Part shown: positions 12,301 through 22,520 of the stretch, piece by piece | Layout: every line of letters starts with the position of its first letter | How positions within the stretch are numbered: the first letter of the stretch is position 1 | NCBI GenBank assembly: GCA_904066235.2 | Contig: CAJFCV020000006.1 | Location: 7,874,001 to 7,938,000 of the forward strand | Origin: Bursaphelenchus xylophilus | Lineage: Eukaryota > Nematoda > Chromadorea > Rhabditida > Aphelenchoididae | Reading direction: 5' to 3' | DNA: 64,000 nucleotides | The notes under the pieces: generated by a model | Told to the model about the DNA's origin: nothing | Databases searched by the model: none | What the model saw: the letters and a program-made list of their open reading frames with translations, nothing else | Translations under genes and position numbers: made by a program

Positions 12301-14813
12301 AATGAATTCGGAAACCGTGTTACGAAGCCTGTTCCCACCCTTGCATTGCATAAATTAATATAAAATATTCTTTTTCTCATTAAATCCACTCATCAACTAC
12401 TTAATGACTCTCCGATTGGATTCCATTTCTTTTCGTCTCACCTTGTAACACTTTGCAGGAAATAAAACCGTCAATCCCAGAGGCTATAAATCCGCGACAA
12501 TTCGGTGTTGGCAATATCAATTAGAATATAAAGTACAAAAATACCAAATCGGACACAAAAAATGCTAAAATTAAAGAATTTGATGGTGAAATGAAAGTTC
12601 CTATAATTCTAAACAGTATTCCGACTTTTCTCCCCCTTTCCCTTCCAGTAAAATGTCGTTAATTTGTCGGGAGAATGGAAATTAACTCGACTTAATTTGA
12701 AGAAATCAAAAAGAAGAGGCCCTAAAGGTTTAAACAAATCACATGTTCTCTTTCCGTGCGCGAGATTAGTAGTCAAAGTGGTTAAAAAGTAGTTAAAAAG
12801 TAGCGAGTGCACAGAGGAAATATTCAAACTTTGATAACAAAGGAATTTGAAATTATTCAAAAATAATATCGTAGAAGACGTTTTCTAATTCAAAAAGTTG
12901 AAGCAAATGGAAAAGGGGGACGGTAAGTAGTCATGTTTATCAGTGGAAGCCCTCAGGGCCAAAAACAGTTGCGGCATTTTCCTTTCATTTATCACATTTA
13001 AGAGAGATTTGCACTTTTTTCGACGCCTGAAACAAACAGTTGTACTCGGTTTGGGGATCCCTGGGAAGGGCTCAGAAATGTATTAAAATTAAAAGACAAA
13101 TCTGCCTATCCACGTAAAAGTAATATTATTTAAAATTAAAAGTCACGTCTATGTTTTTTAAAATATTTTTTAACGTCGAAAACAATTTGAATGACAAATA
13201 TAAAAAAAGGTGAGATCATATGCTCCTGAGGAAATAAAGGTTGATGAAAAGGTACGAAAAATTATTGCGAAATGCAATTCAATGCTTTCATTGGCTTATC
13301 ATTGTCCTACAAAAACAATTTTTTCTTTTCAAATTATACGTATAAATTACTGGTAGAAAAAGAATTTTATTAAAGAAAAGTAAGATTTCCCCCCGAGATC
13401 TCATCAAAAAGTAGCCGCAAATGGCCGGAAAATATTTTTTTTATATCAATCTGAGAACAGATTTCGAGGAAAGAGGCCGAAAAATATCTCTTGGCCAGAC
13501 ATCAAGATCAAACTCGAGGTTTAAAATATCTTTTAAATGTCTGGAAAAACCTTGAAAGGGATTGAAAATGCAATAAAAGTCTGGTCATCTACAATTCATT
13601 TCCGTATTTCCCTGAACTATTCCCGCTCTTAAACACGGCGAACTCTTCAAATCGCTTACTCTCCATTATTTCCGGTTCTTCCCACACTTAAAAACAAGAG
13701 ATCTGAAACAGCGACAGACTGTTATATAATCCCAGTAATCCAAGCAATTAAAAGTGAAAGTATTGTATGTTACTTTTATCTCTTGGAATTGTAAATTGAG
13801 AAGGGAAAAGGTGACTCAGGGAGGAATGGCTTGTACTTTCGAAGTCTTATTTTTGGGTTTCACCAATTTTATTTAAAAGTGCAAGTATCAATAATGAAAC
13901 GTAACTGACTGCCGGGAAAATAATGAACACTCTGTCGCATCGAAAATCACATCGCCGACGAGAAAATAAATTACGTCGCGGCAAAATAAAAAACACCTCA
14001 GCGACGCGATCGGCGCAGCGACATTGCGCTCGCCAGATTTATAAAAGAGGGTGGAATGGCCTTAGTAGTTACAAACAAACTCTTATAAAATGTCATATCG
14101 ATGTTTAAAATAAAGCTTAAAGCAAAAACTATTTGGAAAAAACCCGCAAAAGATTGAACTTTACGGGAGATTGAATCAAAAAATGATTTTGCATTTTCTG
14201 AACAAAAAACGGCTTCTTCTTTGCTTCGCCTCCCGGATGAGTTTTATTTTACGCAAAAAACATTCAATGCTCTGATAAGAATTATGTCAAAATTTATTCT
14301 GAATGATGGAAATTGGAATTTGATTATAACAAACTTTTTTATTTTAATCAAAACCCTTGTCGAACCTCAACTGCGGGCAGCCTCGAAGCCCTCGGGAACT
14401 CGGTTTCGACATGATCTGACTCAGTTATATTTAAATACTTTCCTCTTTTCAATCTCTTTCCCCTTCGGCTTTCACTGCCCATTAAAAAGTTTTTCCCAAA
14501 AGCTTTTTTCCCTCAAAAATCGTTTAAGAAAATCCATTAAAGTGGGGGTTTTCTCGAAATCACAAACAAATCCGACTCCCTCCTGGGCGGGTGTGAACCG
14601 GTCAAACAGTCTTTTTTTTGCGAACGTCTTTTGAGGTGGAGTTTGTTGCTCGAGACAAGAGCCGTCCGAGTCAAGAGCAGGCCAGGTTTTTGCAACTTTT
14701 GACCGCTAGACAAAGAAGTTACAGCCTTGGCGAGGTAAACTTATTATTCATTTATTTTATTCAACAATTAAAAAAAATTTTTGATGACTAAAAATTATAG
14801 AAATCTCAAAAAA
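6359..14813. other. Gene-poor region, 8.4 kb
   Basis: After the TBC gene's 3' UTR (aataaa near 6586) I see no gene I can support. Open frames of 60-139 codons occur on both strands (for example 6917-7336 minus and 14221-14634 plus) but lack domains, splice-linked partners and plausible starts. Visible structure includes a purine-rich tract near 7870-7935, copies of the CCCTGAGG-type motif (8557, 10973, 12950), a CpG-rich patch near 13930-14035 and many A/T runs. It may hold distal regulatory DNA for flanking genes. Confidence 0.6.
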
Positions 14814-15497
14814 TCATCTGCATTCAGCCTTAAGGGAAGTTTTGTGGAACACTTGGCAGTATTTAAATATAAACCCACTAGTCTTCAGGCCCCTTAATTC
14901 TTCTTCTTTTCTCCTCAAATCTTCAAAATTTAATTTGATTCCATCTTCATTTAGTTTTGTCAGAGTTTGGGCAAGATGAAGATAGTAAAGTCGATGTGAT
15001 TTCATGGCTGCACCAATTACCGTTACTTTCATTACATCTGCTTGAACTGTGGCCTCTAAATGAGTGAGGTATGGGTCATCTGATGGGCGAATCTGGCCAT
15101 GAAAGGCAGCAGCAAAAGCTGCTGTTCTGATCAAAGTTAATTCCTCGGACCTGTCGTATGGATCAGACAATTCTTGCTAAAATAATTACTACGCAAGCGA
15201 TAAGCTTACCAGAACAACACCACTGGCCTTTCCGAGAAGTCTCATCAATGAAAATGTCCGATCTCTGATCCATTCCTCGCTGACGTCATCATAATCATCC
15301 TCTCTACTGGATGGACTTTGAGTACTCAGAACTAATCCGTCAGTTTCGTAGAGAATTGTATCTGTCGTCCTTCTAGCAGTCCTAGTTGTATTTTCAATCA
15401 AATTGTTTATAAAACCGCCATCTTCTGACAAATTACTCCGATTATTTTGACCTTGAATAAAAGGGAATAACATAAAAACAACAAGTATTACTATCAT
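14814..15497 (-). CDS. Small secreted protein, unrecognised family
   Basis: Two exons (15497-15210 and 15176-14814) joined in phase 0 across a 33-bp intron (GTAAGC..TTTTAG) encode 216 residues. The first ATG in frame at 15497 gives a clean signal peptide (MIVILVVFMLFPFIQG, cleavage near GQ). This is followed by a Thr/Ser/Asp-rich linker with N-linked sequons (NRS, NLS, NTT) and an Ala-rich, probably helical segment (RTAAFAAAFHGQ..). Only two Cys lie near the C-terminus, in KYCQ and AECR. I do not recognise the family. Nematode-restricted secreted proteins of this kind are common. It is transcribed away from the DHRS4-like gene, so the 475 bp between them probably contains both promoters. Start and exon join are well supported; function is not. 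Confidence 0.7.
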
Positions 15498-15972
15498 TGT
15501 TTGATAATCTTGAACACTATTATGCGAGACCGGGGGCGATTTTATAGTCAATTCGAATAAAGTAGACCAAATCTATAATCATAAATCGTGGGAAGTAGTA
15601 CTACCCTTAATACGAGTAACATCAAAACCCAGTTAGACCATTTAAAAGCAACTTTATTATGTAAATCTTTGTTTTCTGATCTTCTTTTAGCGTTTTACTT
15701 TTTCCTGACCTATTAATTGTGTTTAGCAGTTTAAATACATATTCAAGAGCATGGTTAGCTAAATTAGAAAAAGCAGAACTTGCGCATTATTACACATATA
15801 TGCATAGTTTCTCGAAGCAATTACGTAACGTATCTGAAGGTGATCAAATATTGGAGTTTGAGTATAAAAAGAACTTGCCGTGTTTTGGATGCCAGACTAC
15901 AAAAATTGGAGGGCAATCAATGGAGAATATAAGACACTCCACTTGAGCAGATACGGAAAGCATTGAAGCAAG
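15498..15972. other. Divergent promoter region
   Basis: This is the space between two divergently transcribed genes. A frame of 75 codons on the plus strand ending at 15946 has no early ATG in a convincing context and no visible domain, although a possible acceptor (gtgtttag) precedes it. It could be 5' UTR or a lost exon. Nothing else is identifiable. Confidence 0.5.
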
Positions 15973-16939
15973 ATGGCTAAGTCCAACAAATTCAACGGAT
16001 GCTTCAGATTGGAAGGGAAAATAGCTGTCATTACAGCTGCAAGTACCGGGTAAGCAAAGTTATTTTACACAGGTTCCACTTCGATTATGATAGAAATAAC
16101 TCTTTTTTACTCTCATTTTTAGTATTGGCTACGCGATCGCTGAACGTTTTCTCCATGAAGGGGCTAAGGTTGTAATCAGCTCTAGAAAACAATCTCACGT
16201 AGATGAGGCCATCCAAAAACTCATCCGAGATGGAGCTCCCAAGGATAATGTCGCCGGAATTGTCTGCCATGTTGGAGAAGCTGAACATAGACAACGGCTA
16301 TTAGACTTTTCCCTCAAGACTTTTGGCGCCGTCCACATCTTGGTTAACAATGCCGGGATTAACCCCACTTTTGGGGATATTGCCCTTATTGGAGAGAAAG
16401 AGTGGGATAAATTATTCGAGATCAATGTGAAGGCAGCTCACTTACTTACTCAAGCATTTGCTCCTGTTATTGCTAAACATGGGTGAGTAATTTTCGTCAA
16501 AATCGTCATTAAACCTTGAAATTTTTAGTGGTGGATCTGTAATCTTCAACGCTTCATATGCTGCTTACAAAACCTCAGCAGGAATCGCTGCTTACGGAGT
16601 AACAAAGACCGCTTTGCTTGCCCTCACTAAAGCATATGCTCTATCATTGGCCCCGCATAACATCAGAGTAAATTGTGTAGCCCCAGGAGTCATCAAAACC
16701 AAACTTAGTCAAGCTGTAAGTACCGTAACCATAAAATGTGAGACTAAATATATCTCTAGCTCTGGGACCCGAACAGTCCAGTTGCTGACCAAGCCAAAGC
16801 CGAGCTCAACAATTATGCTGGTCGTCTCGGAGCTCCGCCAGAGGTCGCTTCTTTAGTCGCCTTCTTGGCCTCTCAAGACGCCTCCTATATCACCGGAGAA
16901 ACTGTTCTTGTTACGGGCGGTGTGGACGCTCGTTTGTGA
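15973..16939 (+). CDS. dhrs-4: DHRS4-like peroxisomal short-chain dehydrogenase/reductase
   Basis: Four exons (15973-16049, 16123-16482, 16529-16715, 16760-16939) encode 267 residues, the usual length for classical SDRs. The protein has the cofactor loop TAASTGIGYAIA, which with SSRK after the second strand suggests NADP(H). It also has the NNAG motif, the Asn in INVKAA, the catalytic Ser in FNASYAAY, the catalytic YGVTK and the downstream APGVIKT. The C-terminus is ARL, an acceptable PTS1, so the enzyme probably sits in peroxisomes, where DHRS4 family members reduce retinal and other carbonyls. The ATG at 15973 is the first in frame and places the glycine loop about 20 residues in. An aataaa follows at 16951, only 12 bp after the stop. 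The substrate is not determinable here. Confidence 0.93.
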
Positions 16940-17601
16940 TTGTAAAGTCGAATAAAAGTAATCGAGAAATTTGTTTCTTCCGTTTTGCAGAAAGCAGCAA
17001 AAATAACCTTATCTTCCACAATCTAAAAAACTACAATTTAAAATCGACGAAGTGTCACATTCTAACCAAGATTTATTCGAAATTTTGCTGCAGAACCTCG
17101 GGTCAAGACGTCTTGAATTCGCGAAATAAAGATTTACTGACGCCGCCTGGCTTGCAAATTTGAGATGAATATTGTTTTGCGTTGGCTTCTGTTCTGTATC
17201 TTATCATTTGGCTGTTTCCAAATACCTTCACATTTCAGACGACCTTTGCGATTTATTTACCGCTTCTTCAAGGTTCATCGTCGGTTTCCTCTTCCCGAAC
17301 AGACATTTACTTTTCCTAGTTCATTTATAGTTCATTTGAGTATTAATACAGGGACTCTGTAAAACAAACATCACGACTTATCAGCTGCTATAAAAGGTAG
17401 CTGTTTTCGGTCTTCTTTTGACTCGGCTCGAACGAAACTTTTTTGGTGTGGATCTCATGTGGAATATATGCGTTGCGATTTGCTGATTAGCTCTTGTTAT
17501 CCATTCGTAACGATTATACGCGGCTTTTTCGAGGTTTGATATCATTCGTAATATAATTCTTGCAAATGTTGTTTTTGCCTCATTATTTGATGTTTAGCGA
17601 G
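16940..17601. other. 3' UTR and upstream region of the BTB gene
   Basis: It contains the DHRS4-like gene's poly(A) signal. A frame at 17165-17362 (65 codons, ATG) begins with a hydrophobic MNIVLRWLLFCILSFGCF stretch that could be a signal anchor, but has no splice or homology support. I list it only as possible. A TATA-like ctataaaag lies near 17388. An AG acceptor (gatgtttag) ends at 17597, just upstream of the BTB gene's start. Confidence 0.4.
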
Positions 17602-19647
17602 ATGGAGAAAGAAGGAGGAAGGCTGAATCGACCACCAAATCTCAAACTCAGGCCCAGTCTGTCTACAAGGAGCCTTTTATCATCCACTCCGAACTCCACA
17701 ATCTCTGATTTCGGTGCTTTCAGCGAGTCTTTGAAGTTCGTGTAATTTTTTTAGACTAATATATGGCTCGGGACTTCTAAATCTCTCCGCAAGAGTCCAT
17801 CCGAACCCTGGAAATTTAGTCCAAAGTTAAAAGTTGACAAAAAAGGAGGAGACGACAGAGAAAGGCAGAAATTCTTACAAAGAGAGAAATTGCGCAATGT
17901 TATGTCAGATTGCGCAACTTTTAACTTTGTACTAAATTTGCAGGGTTCGGATGGACTCTTGCGGAGAGATTTAGAAGTCCCGAGCCATATATTTACCATG
18001 ACTTTCGTTTCGAGTAAAGCGTTGAGTAGTTGCCCATTATTATCATGGTCATTACAGAGTCCCAACCATCAAGCACGCCTCTAGATGCACTTCTCCTTCT
18101 CGCCACCATCCTTCCAGATGCTTTTCTCCTTCCCGTCATCGACATCGTTCAGGAGAAGAGTTCCAGTACGGTGGTCTCCATCTTCATCCCCACAGGCAAC
18201 AACGTCATCCTGTTCGCTTCGATCTATCCCATCGTCATGCAAATAGCAATAATGGTAGTCATCATAGTCGCATTGGTAGTCAACGAGATCTTCATCGGGT
18301 TTTCAACAGTCTTGGAAATGGCATCAACAATAGCATTGAAGAGGGAGGTGTTGTACTCTCAGACCGTCGAGGTTTTGTTTGAGCAAATGTTTATATAATC
18401 GTATTATTTTAGGTGGATTACCGAATCCCTGATTCAAATCGTCATCTGGAAGTTCGAGTGGCCAATCAGAGTTTGTTTGTGGACCCTAAACATATACAGG
18501 ATGTATCGCCTCAGGTGTCGGCCTTCCTTCTTCGAGAGTTCACTCATCATGGGAGAACTTCCATTGAACCTCAGCTGGAAGATCTTTGTTTTGAGGAGAT
18601 TCTGGAGGCTGTGAAGACGCTCTGTCCAACCGAACTTGGGATGTTCCCCTCTCCAGTCACTGGTAAGTCTTACTGTATTTTAATAAACTCTTATACCTAC
18701 ATATATTTGACTCTTTTAGCCCATACCTTCTCCGTCCTAGCTCGTCTTTCTAAACACTTTGAAGTCCCCAAACTTCGTTCAGCTTGTGAATTATTCGTTG
18801 CGAGACTTCCATTTTTGTTCAAAGAGGTCACTGCTCTCCAACTGGCTCATATGTTGGACATATCATGCCAATATAGTCTCAATCTCAGATCCAAACTTCG
18901 TCTTCTCCAAGGAGTTCTGATAATAATGGTTGCTGAAGAACAAGATAAAACTCATTTTGCCACTTATTATGAGAAATCTGTGGATCCAATCATCGCTGAT
19001 CTGATAAAGGAGGCCGTGGCCAGGTAATATTACTGTAATTTCTCAAGTATTATTACTTTTTTAGCTTCAAAAGAGGTGAGTTAAGCCATGATGAGTTCTT
19101 GGATGAAGCCCGGCTTAAAGTTCCATGCAGATTGTGCCGAACCGAGGATCCGGGAGATCAATATTCGTCCAATTTAAAGGTAGAATATTTTTTTCAAATG
19201 CAATTTTGCGGAGTTGGGCGAATGGGAAAAGTACCTTTACGGAAACCGAAAAGTATTATTTTTCTTTGATGCAAGTGTGAAATTAGGGTAATCGAGGGCG
19301 TTGATTTCAAAAATGACATTAATTTTTTTTGATAGTTTTTTTTTCTTAAGTAGTCCTGTAAAGTAGTAATCTTTTGAATGTTTTTCATGAATACATTAGG
19401 GGGTTTTTGGTGGTGCTTCTTTCAATTCGAAACCGAAGAAAAGTAATAGTTTTCGGTTTCCCCAATCGTCCCAGTTCCGTAATTTTGACGAGGTCCGAAC
19501 ATGTTTAATCGGTTTTATTTCCAGGTTTGTCGTCGTTGTCGTCACACAATCTGCTTCCATTGTCAAATAAGTCCTTGTTCTTCGTCCCTCACCATATTCC
19601 TCGAGAAATTTGGAAAGACTACGGCTTCGAGACTCAAATTTTTTTAA
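17602..19647 (+). CDS. BTB/POZ-domain protein with C-terminal Cys cluster
   Basis: The start ATG at 17602 follows a trans-splice-like acceptor (gatgtttag) by 4 bp. Exons: 17602-17735, 18058 to about 18371, 18413-18662, 18720-19023, 19065-19179, 19525-19647. The first two give a basic, Ser/His/Arg-rich disordered N-terminus (SPSRHHPSRCFSPSRHRHR). From 18413 a BTB-like fold is visible: EVRVANQSLFVDPKHI, then FLLREF, LCFEEILEAVKTLCP, and the helical FEVPKLRSACELFV. The C-terminus has paired Cys (CRLC, CRRC, ICFHC) that could bind zinc. BTB proteins are typically Cullin-3 substrate adaptors; that role is not shown here. The joint between exons 2 and 3 is not in frame with the obvious donor at 18371. 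A further 34-nt intron inside 18260-18330 would repair it. A palindromic element lies in the first intron. Confidence 0.65.
17760..17991. mobile_element. Palindromic MITE in the first intron of the BTB gene
   Basis: The two ends are perfect inverted copies for about 50 bp (TATATGGCTCGGGACTTC at each end) and near-perfect for about 75 bp. Between them lie short repeats of TTGCGCAA. TATA at both ends fits TA-targeted insertion. Total length is 232 bp and there is no coding frame. The near-identity of the arms suggests a recent insertion or strong hairpin conversion. Confidence 0.8.
19199..19494. repeat. Degenerate inverted repeat in the last intron of the BTB gene
   Basis: The left arm (about 19199-19270) contains GGAAACCGAAAAGTATTA. 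The right arm (about 19437-19494), read on the other strand, contains GGAAACCGAAAACTATTA. The outer parts also match (TTTTGCGGAGTTGGGCGA against AAATTACGGAACTGGGACGA), with a roughly 15-bp insertion in the left arm. It looks like an old MITE and accounts for the large 345-bp intron. Confidence 0.5.
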
Positions 19648-19957
19648 AAATTTTATCACTGAAACTTATTCTAATGGAAGTTGTAATAAAACCCTTGGAC
19701 TTCCGAGTTTGAGCACTTGCTTGATCACGCTTTGTTTAAGACACATAAGGCGATGAAATTTGCATAAAATTCCAAGAAATTGTTTTGCATAAAAAGTATT
19801 TTGAACTTACTGAAATTATGTTTTGGACGGGCCGAATCGGTCATTCATTGCGATCGCCGTGTTTGAGAATTGCGGCCGTTTATTTGACTCGCTGTTTCTC
19901 GATTGGGAAAGCTGCTTCAAAGTCAAAAAATCGAATCCAGATTGAGCCATAGAATCC
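19648..19957 (+). other. Intergenic space between BTB and STAR genes
   Basis: This 310-bp space holds the BTB gene's poly(A) signal (aataaa near 19685) and the 5' region of the STAR gene. No trans-splice acceptor of the strong tttcag type is seen close to the STAR start. Nothing else is identifiable. Confidence 0.4.
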
Positions 19958-21981
19958 ATGGCCAGAAACGGATTCGAGGGCGTCGAGCAGGAAAATGGTA
20001 ACTTTTCTGATTGGATTTTAACTTTGATTCTGTTTGTTGTCGACCACGGTGATTCTTTCCAGCCCGTTCCTCCAAACTCCCAACCACTCCCGTGAAATCG
20101 TCCTCCGCCCAGCCGAATGACCTGGACAAGACCCCTCGTCATGCTCATGGTGACATCAAGTCTGGGCAGAGTTTAACTCCGGCCACAGCTCCTTCGGTCT
20201 CCGACGGGTTCTCCTCCAATGAAAGGGTAAGAAAACCTTGTCCTCTGATTTAAGTCTTTAATTCCAGCCATCCTCTCCAACTCAACCTTCGAGCCCCAAT
20301 GCCGAGGATGTTCTCGCTGCTCTTCAACGTTGCTCATTGATCGCGGCCGAACGTCGTCGTGTTTCTACGGATAGTTCTAATTTGCCTGCAGCCCAGACCA
20401 GTATCCGAAAGAAGAACTCGTCCAAGTCTGCTGCTAACCCCTTCTGTCTCCATGCCGGCTTCAACCCAACCGCTTATGGATTTAACGCCGGTCTTCCAGC
20501 CAGCCTCAACTCTTTTAATCCGAAGACTCCGGTTGCTCGGCCTCGCCAAAACAATCGGAACACTCCTTCGACTGGAGGAAGTAGCCGCGACAAACCGATC
20601 TCCCATCATCAGAACAAGTCCTCCCAGCTGAGATCCAGCAGATCTCAGACTAGCCCTGGATTCAATCAGAAAAGGTCCCTTCAAAAGTATGGTTTTTTTA
20701 TTCTTATTGTAAATGTTGAATTTAATAATGTGTTAGGAATTCCAGTTATTGTCGAGAACTGAATGCCGAGATCAATAGTTTGGATCAATTGGTTCGCTGG
20801 GGCAGCATTGATTTCACTCCCACTCACGCTCGTCGCCTCCTGAACCAGGAATTGCTGAGAGTTGAGGGATATCTGAGCAACGATGACCCCAATTCCTTGT
20901 ACCGTCCCAACCGTGAACGGGTTGGTTCTTCCTCGGTGTTGGGAACCATTGGACAGCCTCCTCTCAGAGTCCCTCCCGCCGTTCTTCACCGTGCTCGACG
21001 TAGTGAAGGTCGTTCTGAATTCGAATTGGAAGATCCAATTACTGAACATGATGAAAAGAGGAGTGTCACCGGCTCTGCCTTCGACAGTGACTCAGAGGTT
21101 ACTTCAGTTGACGCAGATACGGCGATTGAGCCTACAGAGGGTGAATACGAACTTGTGGTAAGGTTGTAGACATATTGTGTTCTTAACATGTTTTAGGCTT
21201 CGCAAGACTTTGTTTACCGCCCATCGACTCCTGTTAACAAGTTCCGCAACTTTGGTCAGGGCACTCCGGCTGGAGATACTCAATCCTATCGCTCGACTCC
21301 CCAATCTTCTGGATCTGGAGGTACAGGAAGTAATGCATCTCCGAAGGGAAAGTTCAGTCCCATTCTTGAAGCTGCTGAGATCCCGGAACTGAAGACTCAG
21401 TTCTTGGATCATATGCCGGAGGATCTGCATTATTTGAAGAAAGTCGGGATCCCAATTGCCCAATCTCAAGTAAGAATATAAGTCATGTCATTTTTTAGAT
21501 TTTTGATTCATTTTCCTTTTTCAGTGTGCCAAGTTGTTCATTCCGAAAGTTGAGGGGTACAATTTTATTGGTCGTATCATTGGACCTCGGGGCATCTCAG
21601 TGCGCCGATTGGAAAGCGAGACTGCCTGCAAGATTCTGATCAGGGGCCGTGGATCTGTGAAGGTAAGCTTTTTTCAGGCAATAGTTTTGATTTATTGTTG
21701 AAGAAATTATTTTGGCGATGTTATGCGATGAAGTAAATTTAGCACAAAATTTTAAGGACAGTCGCAAAGAGGTGCAGTTGCGCAACAAGGACGGTTGGCA
21801 GCATCTGAATGAGAAGCTCCACGTCCTCGTGATTTCTTCTGACCCCGATCGTCAACGCTGTCACGATCGTCTGGAAGAGGCCGTCGAATCTGTCCGTCGT
21901 CTTTTGACTCCCCAATATGATGAATATAAACGTCAGCAACTCCTTCAACTCGCCATCATCAACGGAACTTACCGTCCTTGA
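19958..21981 (+). CDS. STAR-family KH-domain RNA-binding protein
   Basis: Seven exons (19958-19997, 20063-20226, 20268-20686, 20737-21157, 21197-21469, 21525-21662, 21757-21981) encode 559 residues in one frame. The N-terminal two thirds is Ser/Pro/Asn-rich and probably disordered, with a helical patch around [23 protein letters not shown]. The C-terminal third is a maxi-KH of STAR type: [20 protein letters not shown] carries the GxxG loop (GPRG), followed by [20 protein letters not shown], then HVLVISSD and a helical end. STAR proteins (GLD-1, ASD-2, QKI, SAM68) bind UAA-containing RNA as dimers to control splicing or translation. Here the KH domain lies near the C-terminus and the protein ends soon after it, unlike GLD-1. 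The target is unknown. An aataaa lies at 22021. Confidence 0.9.
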
Positions 21982-22219
21982 GGTCCTATTATTTCGCCGT
22001 CTCCAAATATTTATTCAAAAAATAAATGAACTTTATGTAAGATTCGGTTACAAACTTTATACTGGTAGCGACTATGTATTCAAATATTTAAGGGACTGTA
22101 TCTGAAATGAATCCTGACGGGACTAACAGTACTTATTAGAGGCTAAAATTAGACGTTTCTAACAAATAGGAGTACTGCAATCATGTGGAATGAAAGACTC
22201 AACTTGGAGGAGTTTTATA

Positions 22220-22488
22220 TATAAGGATGGTGACATACAAATCAAATCGGGTTTCGTGGCCAGAAATCGCCATTTCTTGTCTGTTAGGCTTCTAGACAAG
22301 AAATGCGCAATTCTTGTCTGAGCAGAGAAAAAAAGAAAAAAATCTCCACGGCAATATTGCGCAAGATTGCGAAATGTTACGCAATTTCAGACAAGAATTA
22401 CGCATTTCTTGTCTAGAACCCTAACAGACAAGAAATCACGGGTTCTGGCCACGAAAACCGATTTGATTTGTATGTCACCATCCTTATA
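22220..22488. mobile_element. Long-palindrome MITE between two convergent genes
   Basis: Both ends read TATAAGGATGGTGACATAC on opposite strands. The arms stay alike for about 100 bp, through TTCGTGGCCAGAA and repeated TTTCTTGTCTG/TAGACAAGAAATGCG blocks. Length is 269 bp, non-coding, with TA at the ends. It lies between the 3' ends of the STAR and Twinkle genes. The rest of 21982-22520 holds only 3' UTR sequence. Confidence 0.8.
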
Positions 22489-22520
22489 TGAAAGACGAAG
22501 GGATAAGGATTAGATTGAAA

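Noticed and set aside
14221..14634. 137-codon plus-strand frame
   Set aside because: No ATG at the start, low-complexity Phe/Lys/Ser content, no splice partners.
15719..15946. 75-codon frame before the DHRS4-like gene
   Set aside because: Preceded by a possible acceptor but lacks a usable ATG and has no recognised domain.
18030..18398. Hydrophobic 122-codon frame
   Set aside because: Alternative frame of the His/Ser/Arg-rich coding region of the BTB gene; the hydrophobicity arises from CAT/CGT codons read out of phase. Its final part may still be used if a short intron exists.
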